Assembly (NCBI RefSeq): GCF_027497355.1
Contig: NZ_CP114909.1
Location: 4,731,001-4,795,000, forward strand
Reading direction: 5' to 3'
DNA: 64,000 nucleotides
From: Micromonospora sp. WMMA1947
GTDB lineage: Bacteria > Actinomycetota > Actinomycetes > Mycobacteriales > Micromonosporaceae
The notes under the pieces are model-generated. The model made no database searches, was not told the origin of the DNA, and saw only the letters and a list, made by a program, of their open reading frames with translations. A program made the translations under genes and the position numbers. Shown here in pieces: positions 1-10,461 of this stretch. Position 1 is the stretch's first letter. Every line of letters starts with the position of its first letter.

Positions 1-1820
<1,820 letters not shown>

Positions 1821-1824
<4 letters not shown>

Positions 1825-3092
1825 CCGGCCGGCGCACCGTGGTCACCGGGATCGGCGTCGTCGCACCCGGCGGCGCCACCCGGGACCGCTTCTGGAAGAC
1901 GATCACCGAGGGACGCACCGCGACCCGGCGGATCAGCTTCTTCGACCCGTCGCCGTTCCGCTCGCAGATCGCCGCCGAGTGCGACTTCGACCCGGACGCC
2001 GCCGGGATCACGCTCGCCGAACGGCAGCGCGCCGACCGATACGTGCAGTTCGCGCTCGCCTGCTCCGCCGAGGCGCTCGCGGACAGCGGCCTCACCCTCA
2101 CCGACGCGCAACGGGAACGCGCCGGGGTGGTGCTCGGCACCGCCGTCGGCGGAACCATGGCGCTGGAGCAGGAGTACGTGCGGGTCAGCGACTCCGGCCG
2201 GCAGTGGCTGGTCGACCACGCGCTCGGCGGGCCGTACCTCTACCAGGCGCTGGTGCCCAGCAGCCTGGCCGCCGACGTGGCCTGCCGGCACGGCCTGCAC
2301 GGCCCGGCGCAGGTGATCTCCACCGGTTGCACCTCCGGCATCGACGCCATCGGGTACGCCCACCAGCTCGTCGCCGACGGCGAGGCCGACGTGGTGCTCG
2401 CGGGTGCCGCCGACTCACCGATCTCCCCGGTCACCGTCGCCTCGTTCGACGCGATCGGCGCGACCAGCCCGGACAACGACGACCCGGAGCACGCCTCCCG
2501 GCCGTTCGACGCCGACCGGCACGGGTTCGTCCTCGCCGAGGGGGCGGCGGTCCTGGTGCTGGAGGAGGCCGAGCACGCCCGCCGCCGGGGCGCGCACGTC
2601 TACTGCGAGGTCGCCGGGTACGCCAGCCGCAGCAACGGCTTCCACATGACCGGGCTGCGCCCGGACGGCGCGGAGATGGCGGTGGCGATCAGCGACGCCC
2701 TGCGGCAGGCCCGGCTCGCCCCGACGGCCGTGTCGTACGTCAGCGCGCACGGCTCCGGCACCCGGCAGAACGACAGGCACGAGACGGCCGCGTTCAAGCG
2801 GGCGCTGGGGGAGACGGCGTACCGGGTGCCGATCAGCTCGATCAAGTCGATGGTCGGCCACTCGCTGGGCGCCATCGGCTCGATCGAGATGGCCGCCTGC
2901 GCCCTGGCCATCGAGTACGGCGTGGTCCCGCCGACGGCGAACTGGACCACCCGCGACCCGGAGTGCGATCTGGACTACGTACCGAACGAGGCCCGGGAGG
3001 TGCCGGTGGACGTGGCGTTGTCGGTGGGCAGCGGGTTCGGCGGATTCCAGTCCGCGATGGTGTTCCGCCGGCTGGCGGCGGTGCCGACATGA
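1821..3092 (+). CDS. Type II polyketide ketosynthase alpha (KS-alpha)
   Basis: 423 aa thiolase-fold ketosynthase. The catalytic triad is complete: Cys170 in STGCTSGID, His310 in SAHGSGT and His347 in [10 protein letters not shown]. It should catalyse decarboxylative condensation of malonyl-ACP as a heterodimer with the chain length factor encoded next (start overlaps by 4 bp). GTG start at 1821 overlaps the cupin stop. Sequence and context fit the spore-pigment/aromatic type II PKS branch rather than primary FabF: it is followed by a CLF, and accompanied by ACP-aromatase and a cupin. The number of extensions cannot be read from the sequence. Confidence 0.93.
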
Positions 3093-4333
3093 CCGCGCGT
3101 GCGGTGGTGACGGGCATCGGCGTGGTCGCGCCCAGCGGGATCGGCGCCGAGGCGCACTGGGCCACGGTGCTCGCCGGAACCCGGCGCACCGGGCCGATCA
3201 CGCTGTTCGACCCGGCGCGCTACCCGACCCGGGTGGCCGGCGAGGTGACCGATTTCGACCCGGCCGGGTTCAGCGACACCCGGCAGCGGGTGCAGACCGA
3301 CAGGTGGACGCACCTCGGCTTCGCCGCCACCAAACTGGCGCTCGCCGACGCCGGGCTGCCCGAGGTGTCGCCCGACCCGTACCGGTGGGCGGTCACGCTA
3401 GCCAGTTCCTCCGGCGGCAACCTGTTCGGACAGCGGGAACTGCAACGGCTCTGGGGCGGGCCGAGCCGCACCGTCGGGGCGTACCAGTCGATCGCCTGGT
3501 TCTACGCGGCGAGCGTCGGGCAGTTGTCGATCCGCCACCAGTTCAAGGGACCGTCCGGGGTGACCGTGTCCGAGTCGGCCGGCGGGCTGGACAGCCTGGC
3601 GCACGCGGTGCGCACCATCCGCCGGGGCACGCCCGTGGTGATCGCCGGGGCGACCGAGTGCCCGCTGAGCCCGTACGCGCTCGCCTGCCAGCTCCGCTCC
3701 GGGCTGCTCAGCGACGTGTCCGACCCGGAGAAGGCGTACCGGCCGTTCGACGTCGCGGCCGCCGGATACGTGCCGGCCGAGGGCGGCGCGGTCTTCGTGG
3801 TGGAGGAACTGGGCCGCGCGCTGTCCCGGGGCGCCCGCGTCTACGGGGAGGTCACCGGCTGGGCGGCCACCCACGACGCCGCGCCCACCGACCCGGCCGG
3901 CGGCCCGGACCCGGCCCACTACGCCCGCGCGCTGCGACTGGCGCTGGAACGCGCCGGGGTACGCCCGCACGACGTGGACGTGATCTGGCCGGACGCGCTC
4001 GGCGTGCCCGCGTACGACCGGGCCGAGGCGGCGGCGCTGCGTGCCGTGTTCGGCGACCGGACCCCGCCGGTGACCACGCAGAAGCCGCTGACCGGGCGGG
4101 CGCACCAGGGCGGGTCCGCACTGGACGCGGCGACCGCGCTGCTGGCGTTCCGCCGCGGCATGCTGCCCGCCTCGGCCGGCCCGGACGAGCCCGCGCCCGG
4201 CTGCGAGCTGACGTTCCTGCGGCAGCCCCGCCCGCCGCGCAGCCGGATCGCGCTGGTCGGCGCGCGCGGCTTCGACGGGTTCAACAGCGCGCTGGTGCTG
4301 CGCGGCGCCGCGCCTCCGCCGGGCGAGCGCTGA
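3089..4333 (+). CDS. Chain length factor (KS-beta) of type II PKS
   Basis: 414 aa ketosynthase homologue without the nucleophilic cysteine. The segment [14 protein letters not shown] aligns with the KS-alpha active-site loop and places Ser163 where KS-alpha has Cys170; many aromatic CLFs have Gln here. The His motifs are also lost ([31 protein letters not shown] is typical of CLFs). It partners the preceding KS-alpha and sets polyketide length. Start ATG 3089 overlaps the KS stop. It ends three bases before the convergent GNAT gene, closing the first block. Confidence 0.92.
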   Translation: MTARAVVTGIGVVAPSGIGAEAHWATVLAGTRRTGPITLFDPARYPTRVAGEVTDFDPAGFSDTRQRVQTDRWTHLGFAATKLALADAGLPEVSPDPYRWAVTLASSSGGNLFGQRELQRLWGGPSRTVGAYQSIAWFYAASVGQLSIRHQFKGPSGVTVSESAGGLDSLAHAVRTIRRGTPVVIAGATECPLSPYALACQLRSGLLSDVSDPEKAYRPFDVAAAGYVPAEGGAVFVVEELGRALSRGARVYGEVTGWAATHDAAPTDPAGGPDPAHYARALRLALERAGVRPHDVDVIWPDALGVPAYDRAEAAALRAVFGDRTPPVTTQKPLTGRAHQGGSALDAATALLAFRRGMLPASAGPDEPAPGCELTFLRQPRPPRSRIALVGARGFDGFNSALVLRGAAPPPGER

Positions 4334-4336
4334 CCG

Positions 4337-4774
4337 TCACGACGGCCGGGCCAGGTACGCGGTCTTCGCGTCGCCGGAGAACCCGCAGGCCAGGTAGAAG
4401 GCGTGGGTCGCGGGCGAGCGCGATCCGGTCATCAGCATCGCCTTGTAGCAGCCCGCGTCCCAGGCGGCCCGGAGCGTGCCGGCCATGATCCGCCTGCCCA
4501 GGCCGGTGCCGCGCCGCGACTCGTCCACCACCACGTTCTCGACGACCGCGTAGGGCGACGCCGACCGGCTCAGGTTGGGGATCACGTTGAGGTACGTGGT
4601 GGCGACGACCGCGCCGTCCACCTCGAGCACGAACAGGTGCAACCCCTCGGTGGCCAGGATCCGCGCGAAGGCCCGCTCGTCGGAGCCGTCGCTCAGGTGC
4701 GGGTCGTCCGGGTTCAGCTGCCGGTAGAGGCGCATCACCTGCGCGAAGTCGTCGGGCCGGGCCGCACGGAACAT
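4337..4774 (-). CDS. GNAT family N-acetyltransferase
   Basis: 145 aa. The acetyl-CoA binding motif A is visible as VVVDESRRGTGLGRRIM (R/Q-x-x-G-x-G/A pattern), followed by the CGF segment YLACGFSGD of motif B. It has the length of a simple single-domain GNAT. The substrate is unknown. It is the only minus-strand gene in the first 17.8 kb and is convergent with the CLF, so it may be a housekeeping gene marking the edge between the two biosynthetic blocks rather than a pathway enzyme. The start ATG at 4774 is the first Met before MFRAARPDD. Confidence 0.85.
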   Translation of the reverse strand: MFRAARPDDFAQVMRLYRQLNPDDPHLSDGSDERAFARILATEGLHLFVLEVDGAVVATTYLNVIPNLSRSASPYAVVENVVVDESRRGTGLGRRIMAGTLRAAWDAGCYKAMLMTGSRSPATHAFYLACGFSGDAKTAYLARPS

Positions 4775-5030
4775 ATCGGGAGCGTAGCCGCACCCGCCGT
4801 CCGCGCGAGGGCGCACGCGCACAGCATCCGGCGGCCGGCGGACTACCTTGCCGGCGTGGCCCCGATCCTGCCCGTCCGATCGAGCCTGAGCAATCCACCC
4901 AGCCGCCGTTTTGGATCTAGCCATTTGCATCTGGCGATGCGGAAGGGCCCGTCGTAGGGTTCCGCCATACCCCGAACGACGTACCCGCTGGGCGGATCCG
5001 CCCAGTTCCTCAGTGGAACGGTGGCTGGTC
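4775..5030. other. Intergenic region before the second biosynthetic block
   Basis: A 256-bp gap between the divergent GNAT gene and the AMP-ligase. It includes an AT-richer patch around 4908-4940 (gttttggatct, ccatttgcat) unlike the surrounding high-GC DNA. This is the most likely place for the promoter of the 5031-17864 operon, but no convincing -35/-10 pair or operator could be assigned. Confidence 0.4.
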
Positions 5031-6428
5031 GTGACTGCACATCCCGTGGCGGAAGATCCTGCCTCGACAACGGTGGACTGGGTGGACGACATCCTGTTCA
5101 CCGGCCGCGACACCGACGTCTGCCTGCGCCTGCCGGAACCGGTGGACAAGGGCACGCTGCGTCGGCTCGTCGGCGAGGCGCAGGACCGGCTCGCCGAGGC
5201 CGGACTCCGTGCCGGAGGCGCGGCCGCGCTGCGCCTGCCGCCCTCGCCGGCGTACGTGGCGCACCTGCTCGCCACCTGGCGTACCGGCGCCCAGGCGGTG
5301 CTGCTCGACCACCGGCTCACCGACCACGAGGTCGACCAGGCGCTGCGCCGGCTCAGCCCGCAGGTCGTGGTCGCCCCGACCCGGACCGGTGGCGGCGCGC
5401 TGCGGATCTTCGTCGACGTCACCGCCGGGGTCAGCGCGTACTCCGACCGCCCGGCGGGCAGCCCGCACGCGGTGATCCAGCTCAGCTCCGGCTCCACCGG
5501 TCCGTCCAAGGTGATCGGCCGCACCGCCGCCGACCTGGTCGCCGAGGTGCACCGCTACACCCGCATCGACGGTGTCGCGCTGCCCGGCGAACGGATCATT
5601 CTGCTGCCCAGCATGGTGCACGTGCTCGGCCTGGTCGGCGGCCTGCTCTACGGGCTGCACGCCGGCGTCGAGCTGTGCCCGCCGGAGCGGCTCAGCGGCG
5701 ACGCGATCCTCGCCGCCGTCGCCGCCCAGGACACCCCGGCCACGGTGCTCGGCGTGCCGTTCCACATCGGCCTGCTCGCCTCCACCACACCGTCCGGGCC
5801 GCTGCCCCAGCTCAAGCGCATGACCACCGGCGGCGAGCTGGTGCCCGCCGCCGTGGCGAACGCGTTCACCGACCGCTACGGCGTGCCGCTGGGCAACATG
5901 TACGGGATGACCGAGGTCGGCGTCATCGGCACCGACCTGTACGGGCGGCACCGCCCCGCCATCGCGCCCGCCCCCGGCATCGAGGTACGCGAGCGCGACG
6001 GCGAGCTGTGGGTCAGCTGCCCGGCCAACCCGTACGTCGGACCGGCCGACCCGACCCGGTGGGCCGACGGCTGGCTGCACACCCGCGACGCCGGCGTGGT
6101 CGACCCGGACGCCGGCCTGGTCACCATCAAGGGCCGGCTGGACTCGCAGGTGTCGGTGGGCGGCCTGAAGGTCGACCTGACCGAGGTGGAGGCCACAGTC
6201 GCCGGGCTGCCCGGCGTCATCGCGGCGGTGGTGGTCTGGGACGACGGCATCACCGCGTACGTCCAGTCCGACGGCTCGCTGACCGAGGAGACGCTCGACA
6301 AGCTGATCGCCGAACGGCTGGCCGGCTTCAAGCGGCCCCGCACGCTGCGCCTGCTCGACCAGATGCCCCGCACCACCACCGGAAAGCTGGTCCGGTCCGT
6401 CGCGGCACTGCGGGACGCGGCGTCGTGA
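5031..6428 (+). CDS. Adenylate-forming acyl/aryl ligase (first of three)
   Basis: About 465 aa from GTG 5031. ANL superfamily motifs are in order: P-loop A3 SSGSTGPSKV, A5 GMTEVGVIG, A7/A8 region TRDAGVVDPD then KGRLDSQVSVGGLKVD, and A10 TTTGKLVR with the catalytic Lys. It should activate a carboxylic acid as acyl-AMP and load it to CoA or, given the two carrier proteins encoded just downstream, to an ACP. The frame is open upstream to 4911; GTG 5031 is preferred because homologous sequence starts near there and no good ribosome site lies further up, so the start is uncertain. Substrate not readable by eye. Confidence 0.87.
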   Translation: MTAHPVAEDPASTTVDWVDDILFTGRDTDVCLRLPEPVDKGTLRRLVGEAQDRLAEAGLRAGGAAALRLPPSPAYVAHLLATWRTGAQAVLLDHRLTDHEVDQALRRLSPQVVVAPTRTGGGALRIFVDVTAGVSAYSDRPAGSPHAVIQLSSGSTGPSKVIGRTAADLVAEVHRYTRIDGVALPGERIILLPSMVHVLGLVGGLLYGLHAGVELCPPERLSGDAILAAVAAQDTPATVLGVPFHIGLLASTTPSGPLPQLKRMTTGGELVPAAVANAFTDRYGVPLGNMYGMTEVGVIGTDLYGRHRPAIAPAPGIEVRERDGELWVSCPANPYVGPADPTRWADGWLHTRDAGVVDPDAGLVTIKGRLDSQVSVGGLKVDLTEVEATVAGLPGVIAAVVVWDDGITAYVQSDGSLTEETLDKLIAERLAGFKRPRTLRLLDQMPRTTTGKLVRSVAALRDAAS

Positions 6429-6608
6429 CCGGCCCCCTGTACGAGCCGCACGCCCGCCGGACGCCCGCCGGACGTCCGGTCCATCCCGAATCCCGACCCC
6501 GACCGGCGGAGCAGCGCGCCACCCGCGCGCCCGACCCGGCCGGTTCACACGCACGCGGCGTCCCGACCGGGCACCGTCAGCCGGTACACGGAGAAGAGGT
6601 CTGAACCC

Positions 6609-6872
6609 ATGCGAGACCAGGTCCGCACTTTCGTCGTCGAACAGCTCGCCGACATGAACTACGACGTGGACGAGCTCGACGACGACACCACCCTCGGCCC
6701 CTCCGGCGTCGACCTGGAGTCGCTGGCCCTGGCCGACCTCGCGGTCCGCGTCGAGGACCGCTACGGCCTCAAGTTCGCCGACGACGAGTCGGAGAAGCTG
6801 GCGTTGATGACGGTCGGCGAGTTCACCACGATGGTCGCCGACCGGGTGGCCGCGAACAGCGACAAGTCCTGA
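6609..6872 (+). CDS. Discrete acyl carrier protein
   Basis: 87 aa. The phosphopantetheine attachment site is GVDLESLALADL with Ser38, and the acidic helical pattern is that of type II ACPs. A 180-bp gap separates it from the upstream ligase, and a purine-rich ribosome site (gagaagagg) lies just upstream of ATG 6609. Its stop overlaps the start of the second carrier-like gene by one base. Likely partner of the ligases and ketosynthases of this operon. Confidence 0.9.
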   Translation: MRDQVRTFVVEQLADMNYDVDELDDDTTLGPSGVDLESLALADLAVRVEDRYGLKFADDESEKLALMTVGEFTTMVADRVAANSDKS

Positions 6873-7117
6873 TGTCCGGTCAGCCCGACCTGGGGCGAGC
6901 TGACCTGGTGAGCATGCTCGCCGAACTGACCGCGAAGCCCGCCGACCAGGTGCCGGACCGGCTCGGCTCGATGGAGCTGGCCTGGCTGGTGCACATGGTC
7001 GAGCAGCGCTACGACCGCCGGCTGGACCTGAGCGACGACCAGCTCGCCGGCATCCGCACCGTCGACGACGCGCTCGCGGTGTTCCGCGGGTTGCTGACCG
7101 CTCCCGCAGATGGCTGA
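6872..7117 (+). CDS. Acyl-carrier-like protein with atypical GSM site
   Basis: 81 aa. The segment DRLGSMELAWLVHMVEQRYD follows the ACP helix-II pattern (DSLxxxxL, then a downstream Q/E-RYD segment), with Ser33 at the modification position. The invariant Asp before the serine is Gly here, and Leu is Met. It may be a functional ACP, a poorly modified one, or a structural partner. It overlaps the following KS by 8 bp, so the two proteins are probably made together. Recognition rests on pattern and position only. Confidence 0.7.
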   Translation: MSGQPDLGRADLVSMLAELTAKPADQVPDRLGSMELAWLVHMVEQRYDRRLDLSDDQLAGIRTVDDALAVFRGLLTAPADG

Positions 7118-8240
7118 GCGGGAGACCGTACGGATCACCGGCACGCACGCGCTCAGCGCCCTCGGCAGGGGCGCCGACGCGCTGCTGGCCGGGGTGCTCA
7201 CCGGCACCCCGGCGTTCGGGCCGGTGCGCCGTTTCGACACCACCGGCCGCCGCGTCACGGTGGCGGCCACCCTGCCGGACGTCGGCACGCTCGCCGCCGA
7301 ACTGGCCGACGCGATCGACACCGCTGCCCGGGCCGCCGGGCTGGACCGGGCCGGCCGTGCCGACTCGGCGCTGTTCCTGGCCACCCACGGCGGGCCGCAC
7401 TCGCTGCCCGTACCGGAGGGGCCGGACGAGCCGACGGTGCCGGCGCTGGCCGGTCACCTGGCCGCGCGGTGCGGCCTGGGCGGGCGCACCCGGATCTACA
7501 CCACCGCCTGCGTGTCGGCGAGCAGCGCGGTCGCCGACGCGGCGGCGCTGATCCGCCGGGGGGACCTGGAGCGGGTCGTGGTGGCGGCCGGGTACCTGGT
7601 CGAACCGGACCAGTACGCGCTGTTCGACGCCGGGCGGGCGCTCGCCGCCGACGGCGCGGTACGCCCGTTCAGCGCCGGCCGCAAGGGCCTGCTGCTGGGC
7701 GACGGGGTGGCCGCCGTGGTGCTGGAGTCGGCGGGCGCCGCCGCCCGGCGGGGCGCCGAGTCGCTGGCGAGCGTGACCGGATGGGGCCGGGCGGGGGACG
7801 CGTACCACCCGTGTCAGCCGCACCCGGACGGGCTCGGGCTGGCCCGGGCGGTCGAGGCGGCGCTGCGCCGCGGCGGGCTGCCTCCGGACGCGGTCGGCTA
7901 CGTCAACGCCAACGCCACCGGCACCCCGTTCAGCGACGCCTCCGAGGCGGCGGCGCTGACCCGGGTGTTCGGCGAGGACGCCAGGCGGCTGCCGGTCAGC
8001 TCCACCAAGTCGGTGCACGGGCACGCGCTGGAGGCGTCCGGGTTGCTGGAACTGCTGGTCACCGTGCTGGCGTTGCGGCACGGCAAGCTGCCGGTCACCG
8101 CCGGCTGGCTCGGTCCCGACCCGCAGTGCCCGCTGGACGTCATCCGCGACGCCCCGCGCCCCGCGCGTACCGGGCACGCCCTGACCCTCAACGCCGCCTT
8201 CGGCGGCGCCAACACGGCCCTCCTGGTGAGCACCGCATGA
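7110..8240 (+). CDS. Beta-ketoacyl synthase with Cys-Asn-His active site
   Basis: 376 aa, shorter than the usual ~410. The nucleophile is present (Cys134 in YTTACVSASSA) and so is the second histidine (His305 in KSVHGHALEASG). The first histidine of the HGTGT motif is Asn268 (VNANATGT). Elongating KSs use Cys-His-His to decarboxylate malonyl-ACP, so this protein may acylate from a CoA or ACP donor but condense poorly or on an unusual nucleophile, or act as a partner subunit. It overlaps the carrier-like gene upstream and a partial KS-like gene downstream (ATGA), suggesting a complex of the three. Confidence 0.85.
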   Translation: MAERETVRITGTHALSALGRGADALLAGVLTGTPAFGPVRRFDTTGRRVTVAATLPDVGTLAAELADAIDTAARAAGLDRAGRADSALFLATHGGPHSLPVPEGPDEPTVPALAGHLAARCGLGGRTRIYTTACVSASSAVADAAALIRRGDLERVVVAAGYLVEPDQYALFDAGRALAADGAVRPFSAGRKGLLLGDGVAAVVLESAGAAARRGAESLASVTGWGRAGDAYHPCQPHPDGLGLARAVEAALRRGGLPPDAVGYVNANATGTPFSDASEAAALTRVFGEDARRLPVSSTKSVHGHALEASGLLELLVTVLALRHGKLPVTAGWLGPDPQCPLDVIRDAPRPARTGHALTLNAAFGGANTALLVSTA

Positions 8241-8845
8241 CCGCCTCCGTGCCCAGCCCCCCGCGATCTTGCACTTCCGGCCCCGGCGAAACGGGCACAA
8301 CGCCCGCCGAGGGGGCACCAACCGCAAGATCGCGCGCAGGGGTGGTGGTGCTCGCGGAGGCGCGGTGGCCCGAGGCGGGGGATGAGGGTGCTGCGCCGGC
8401 GGGGGTGCCGGGGTTCGTGCACTCGCCGTTCCATCCGCTGGTGGCGGCGGTGGCGCAGCGGTGCCTCGCGCGGCGGTACGGCGACGGACCGCTGCCGCCC
8501 GGCAACCGGACGGCTGTGGTGCTGGTCAGCGCGGGCGGGGACACCGCCGGTGCGGCGCACGTCCGCGCCACGGTGGCCGCGGGCGGGCGGATCGGGCCGC
8601 TGTTCTTCTTCCAGTCGGTGCCGAACAGCGTGGCCGGGCACGTCGCGGCGCGCTGGGGACTGGACGGGCCGGTGGTGTGCCTGAGCCCGACCGGCGACGC
8701 GCGGGCCGACGGGGAGGCGGAGGCGGACCTGCTGCTGTACGACGGCGACGCCGCACAGGCGTTGCTGATCCTGATCGAACTGGCACCGGACGGTACGCCG
8801 GGCGAGGCGACCGCGGTGCTGCTGGGGGAGGGAACACGTCAATGA
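8237..8845 (+). CDS. Ketosynthase N-terminal-like protein (Ketoacyl-synt_2 type)
   Basis: 202 aa from ATG 8237. The core from ~residue 36 resembles the short ketosynthase-like proteins seen beside KSs in aryl-polyene type clusters (text FVHSPFHPLVAAVAQRCL, then FFFQSVPNSVAGHVAARWGL). It has no visible catalytic Cys or His motif, so it is probably a structural or regulatory partner. Residues ~9-33 are encoded by a 73-bp palindromic element (8262-8334) and are unlikely to belong to the fold. GTG codons at 8342, 8345 and 8348 directly after the element, preceded by a purine-rich caggggt, are in-frame alternative starts. Family call is tentative. Confidence 0.7.
   Translation: MTASVPSPPRSCTSGPGETGTTPAEGAPTARSRAGVVVLAEARWPEAGDEGAAPAGVPGFVHSPFHPLVAAVAQRCLARRYGDGPLPPGNRTAVVLVSAGGDTAGAAHVRATVAAGGRIGPLFFFQSVPNSVAGHVAARWGLDGPVVCLSPTGDARADGEAEADLLLYDGDAAQALLILIELAPDGTPGEATAVLLGEGTRQ
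8262..8334. repeat. 73-bp palindromic element, CGCGATCTTGC family, inside a coding start
   Basis: Inverted terminal arms CGCGATCTTGC (8262-8272) and GCAAGATCGCG (8324-8334) match perfectly. The length is exactly that of the element at 51501-51573, and the two share arm and core sequence. Unlike the other copies it lies inside an open reading frame and is read through without a stop. Confidence 0.85.
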
Positions 8846-10461
8846 GGACGAAGGGACTGCGCGGCGCGCTCGCGGCCGACGCGGAACTGGGCGCGGGCAA
8901 CGTGCTCGCCCGGGTGCTGGCGCACGGCGCCGACCCGGACGGGCCGGGGCTCACGTTCGACACCGAGATCGACGGCCACCCGGCCGAGACCCCGCTGACC
9001 CTGGGCCGGCTCGACCGGATGGTCGCCGCCCGGGCGGCGTGGCTGCACGAACGCGGGGTGAAGCCCCGCGACCCGGTCGCCGTCTGGGCCGGTACGGCCG
9101 CCGACATGGTGCTGTCGTTCCTGGCGCTGACCCGCCTGGGTGCCATCCCGGCGCTGATGAACGGCAGGCTGCGCCCCGAGATCGCCGCCGAGTACATCCG
9201 CCGGCTGCGCGCCGCCGGGGTGCTCGCCGACGCCGCACACGCGCAGGCGCTGGCCGGGCACGACCTGGGCGCCCCGATGATCGGCGAACCCGCGCAGGCA
9301 GGCACCGGCGACCCGGACGCCGCGCCCGCCCACTACCGGCACCACCAGGACGACCCGATCGTCATCACCCACACCTCCGGCACCACGGGCGTGCCGAAGG
9401 CGGTGCTGCACTCGCACGCCAGCCTGTTCGTCGCCACCCGCCACCTGCTGTCCATGCCGCAGGCGCAGGGGACCACGCGCATCCTCAACGCGCTGCCCGC
9501 CCCGCACACCGCCACGGTGCTCATGGTCAACCAGGCGCTCGGCAACCGGGCCGAGATGTTCCTGCTCTCCGAGCAGGGCGGCGAGCGGGTGCTCGACGCG
9601 ATCCAGCGGTGGCGCCCGGACGGCGTGTTCGGCTTCTCGGTCACCTGGGCCGAGCTGGCCCGCTTCGACCTGTCCGGTTACGACCTGGACTCGGTTCGGC
9701 TGTGGTTCAACACCGGCGACTGCTCGCACGAGCCGCACGTCCGGCGGCTGGTCGCGGTCGGCTCCCGGGACGTGGTGACCCGTCAGGGCGTCACCCGGGT
9801 ACCCGGGTCGGTGTTCATCGACGGGCTCGGCTCCAGCGAGATGGGCCACTCGATGTTCCACATCACCCACACCACCGACACCGACAGGTACGGCCGCTGC
9901 GTCGGCCGCCCGTACCGGTTCACCAAGGTCGCGGTGCTCGACGCCGACGGCAACGAGCTGCCGGCCGGGCAGGTGGGCTGGCTCGGCATCGACTCGCCGT
10001 CGCTGTTCCGCGGCTACTGGAACGACTCGGTCACCACGTACCGGTTCCGGCTGCGCGGCTGGTACCTCACCGGCGACCTGGTGTACGCCGACGAGGACGG
10101 TCGCTACTACCACCTGGACCGGGCGGTCGACTCGGTCGAGGCCGGCGACGGGAAGCGTTTCTTCACCGCGCTGTCCGAGGAACGCATCCTCGCCGCCAGC
10201 CCCGACGTCACCGACTGCACAGTGGTGATCGTCAAGGCCGACGACGGCACCGTCACCACCGACGTGCTGCTGGAACTGGCCGCCGGCGCCGACCCGGACG
10301 CGGACCGCACCGAGCGCATCCGTACCGCGCTCGGCCCGGACGTGGCCGCCACGCTGCGCCGGATCGTGCCGGTACGCGCCGACGACATCCCGGTCACCGT
10401 CACCGGCAAGGTCCGCAAGGTGGCGCTGCGCGAGCGCTACCTGACCGAGGCGCCGTCGTGA
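8842..10461 (+). CDS. Adenylate-forming acyl ligase with atypical hinge (second of three)
   Basis: 539 aa. A3 is THTSGTTGVPKA, A5 is GLGSSEMGHSMF, the A7 aspartate is in YLTGDLVYAD, and the A10 lysine is in TVTGKVRKVAL. The A8 hinge, normally GRxxDxIKxxG, reads DRAVDSVEAGDGKRFFTAL, so the domain-rotation loop is unusual. It should activate a carboxylic acid for thioester formation. The start overlaps the KS-like gene (ATGA) and the stop overlaps the next KS (GTGA), so it is embedded in the carrier/ketosynthase operon; loading of a starter onto one of the two carriers is a reasonable inference. Substrate unknown. Confidence 0.88.
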   Translation: MRTKGLRGALAADAELGAGNVLARVLAHGADPDGPGLTFDTEIDGHPAETPLTLGRLDRMVAARAAWLHERGVKPRDPVAVWAGTAADMVLSFLALTRLGAIPALMNGRLRPEIAAEYIRRLRAAGVLADAAHAQALAGHDLGAPMIGEPAQAGTGDPDAAPAHYRHHQDDPIVITHTSGTTGVPKAVLHSHASLFVATRHLLSMPQAQGTTRILNALPAPHTATVLMVNQALGNRAEMFLLSEQGGERVLDAIQRWRPDGVFGFSVTWAELARFDLSGYDLDSVRLWFNTGDCSHEPHVRRLVAVGSRDVVTRQGVTRVPGSVFIDGLGSSEMGHSMFHITHTTDTDRYGRCVGRPYRFTKVAVLDADGNELPAGQVGWLGIDSPSLFRGYWNDSVTTYRFRLRGWYLTGDLVYADEDGRYYHLDRAVDSVEAGDGKRFFTALSEERILAASPDVTDCTVVIVKADDGTVTTDVLLELAAGADPDADRTERIRTALGPDVAATLRRIVPVRADDIPVTVTGKVRKVALRERYLTEAPS

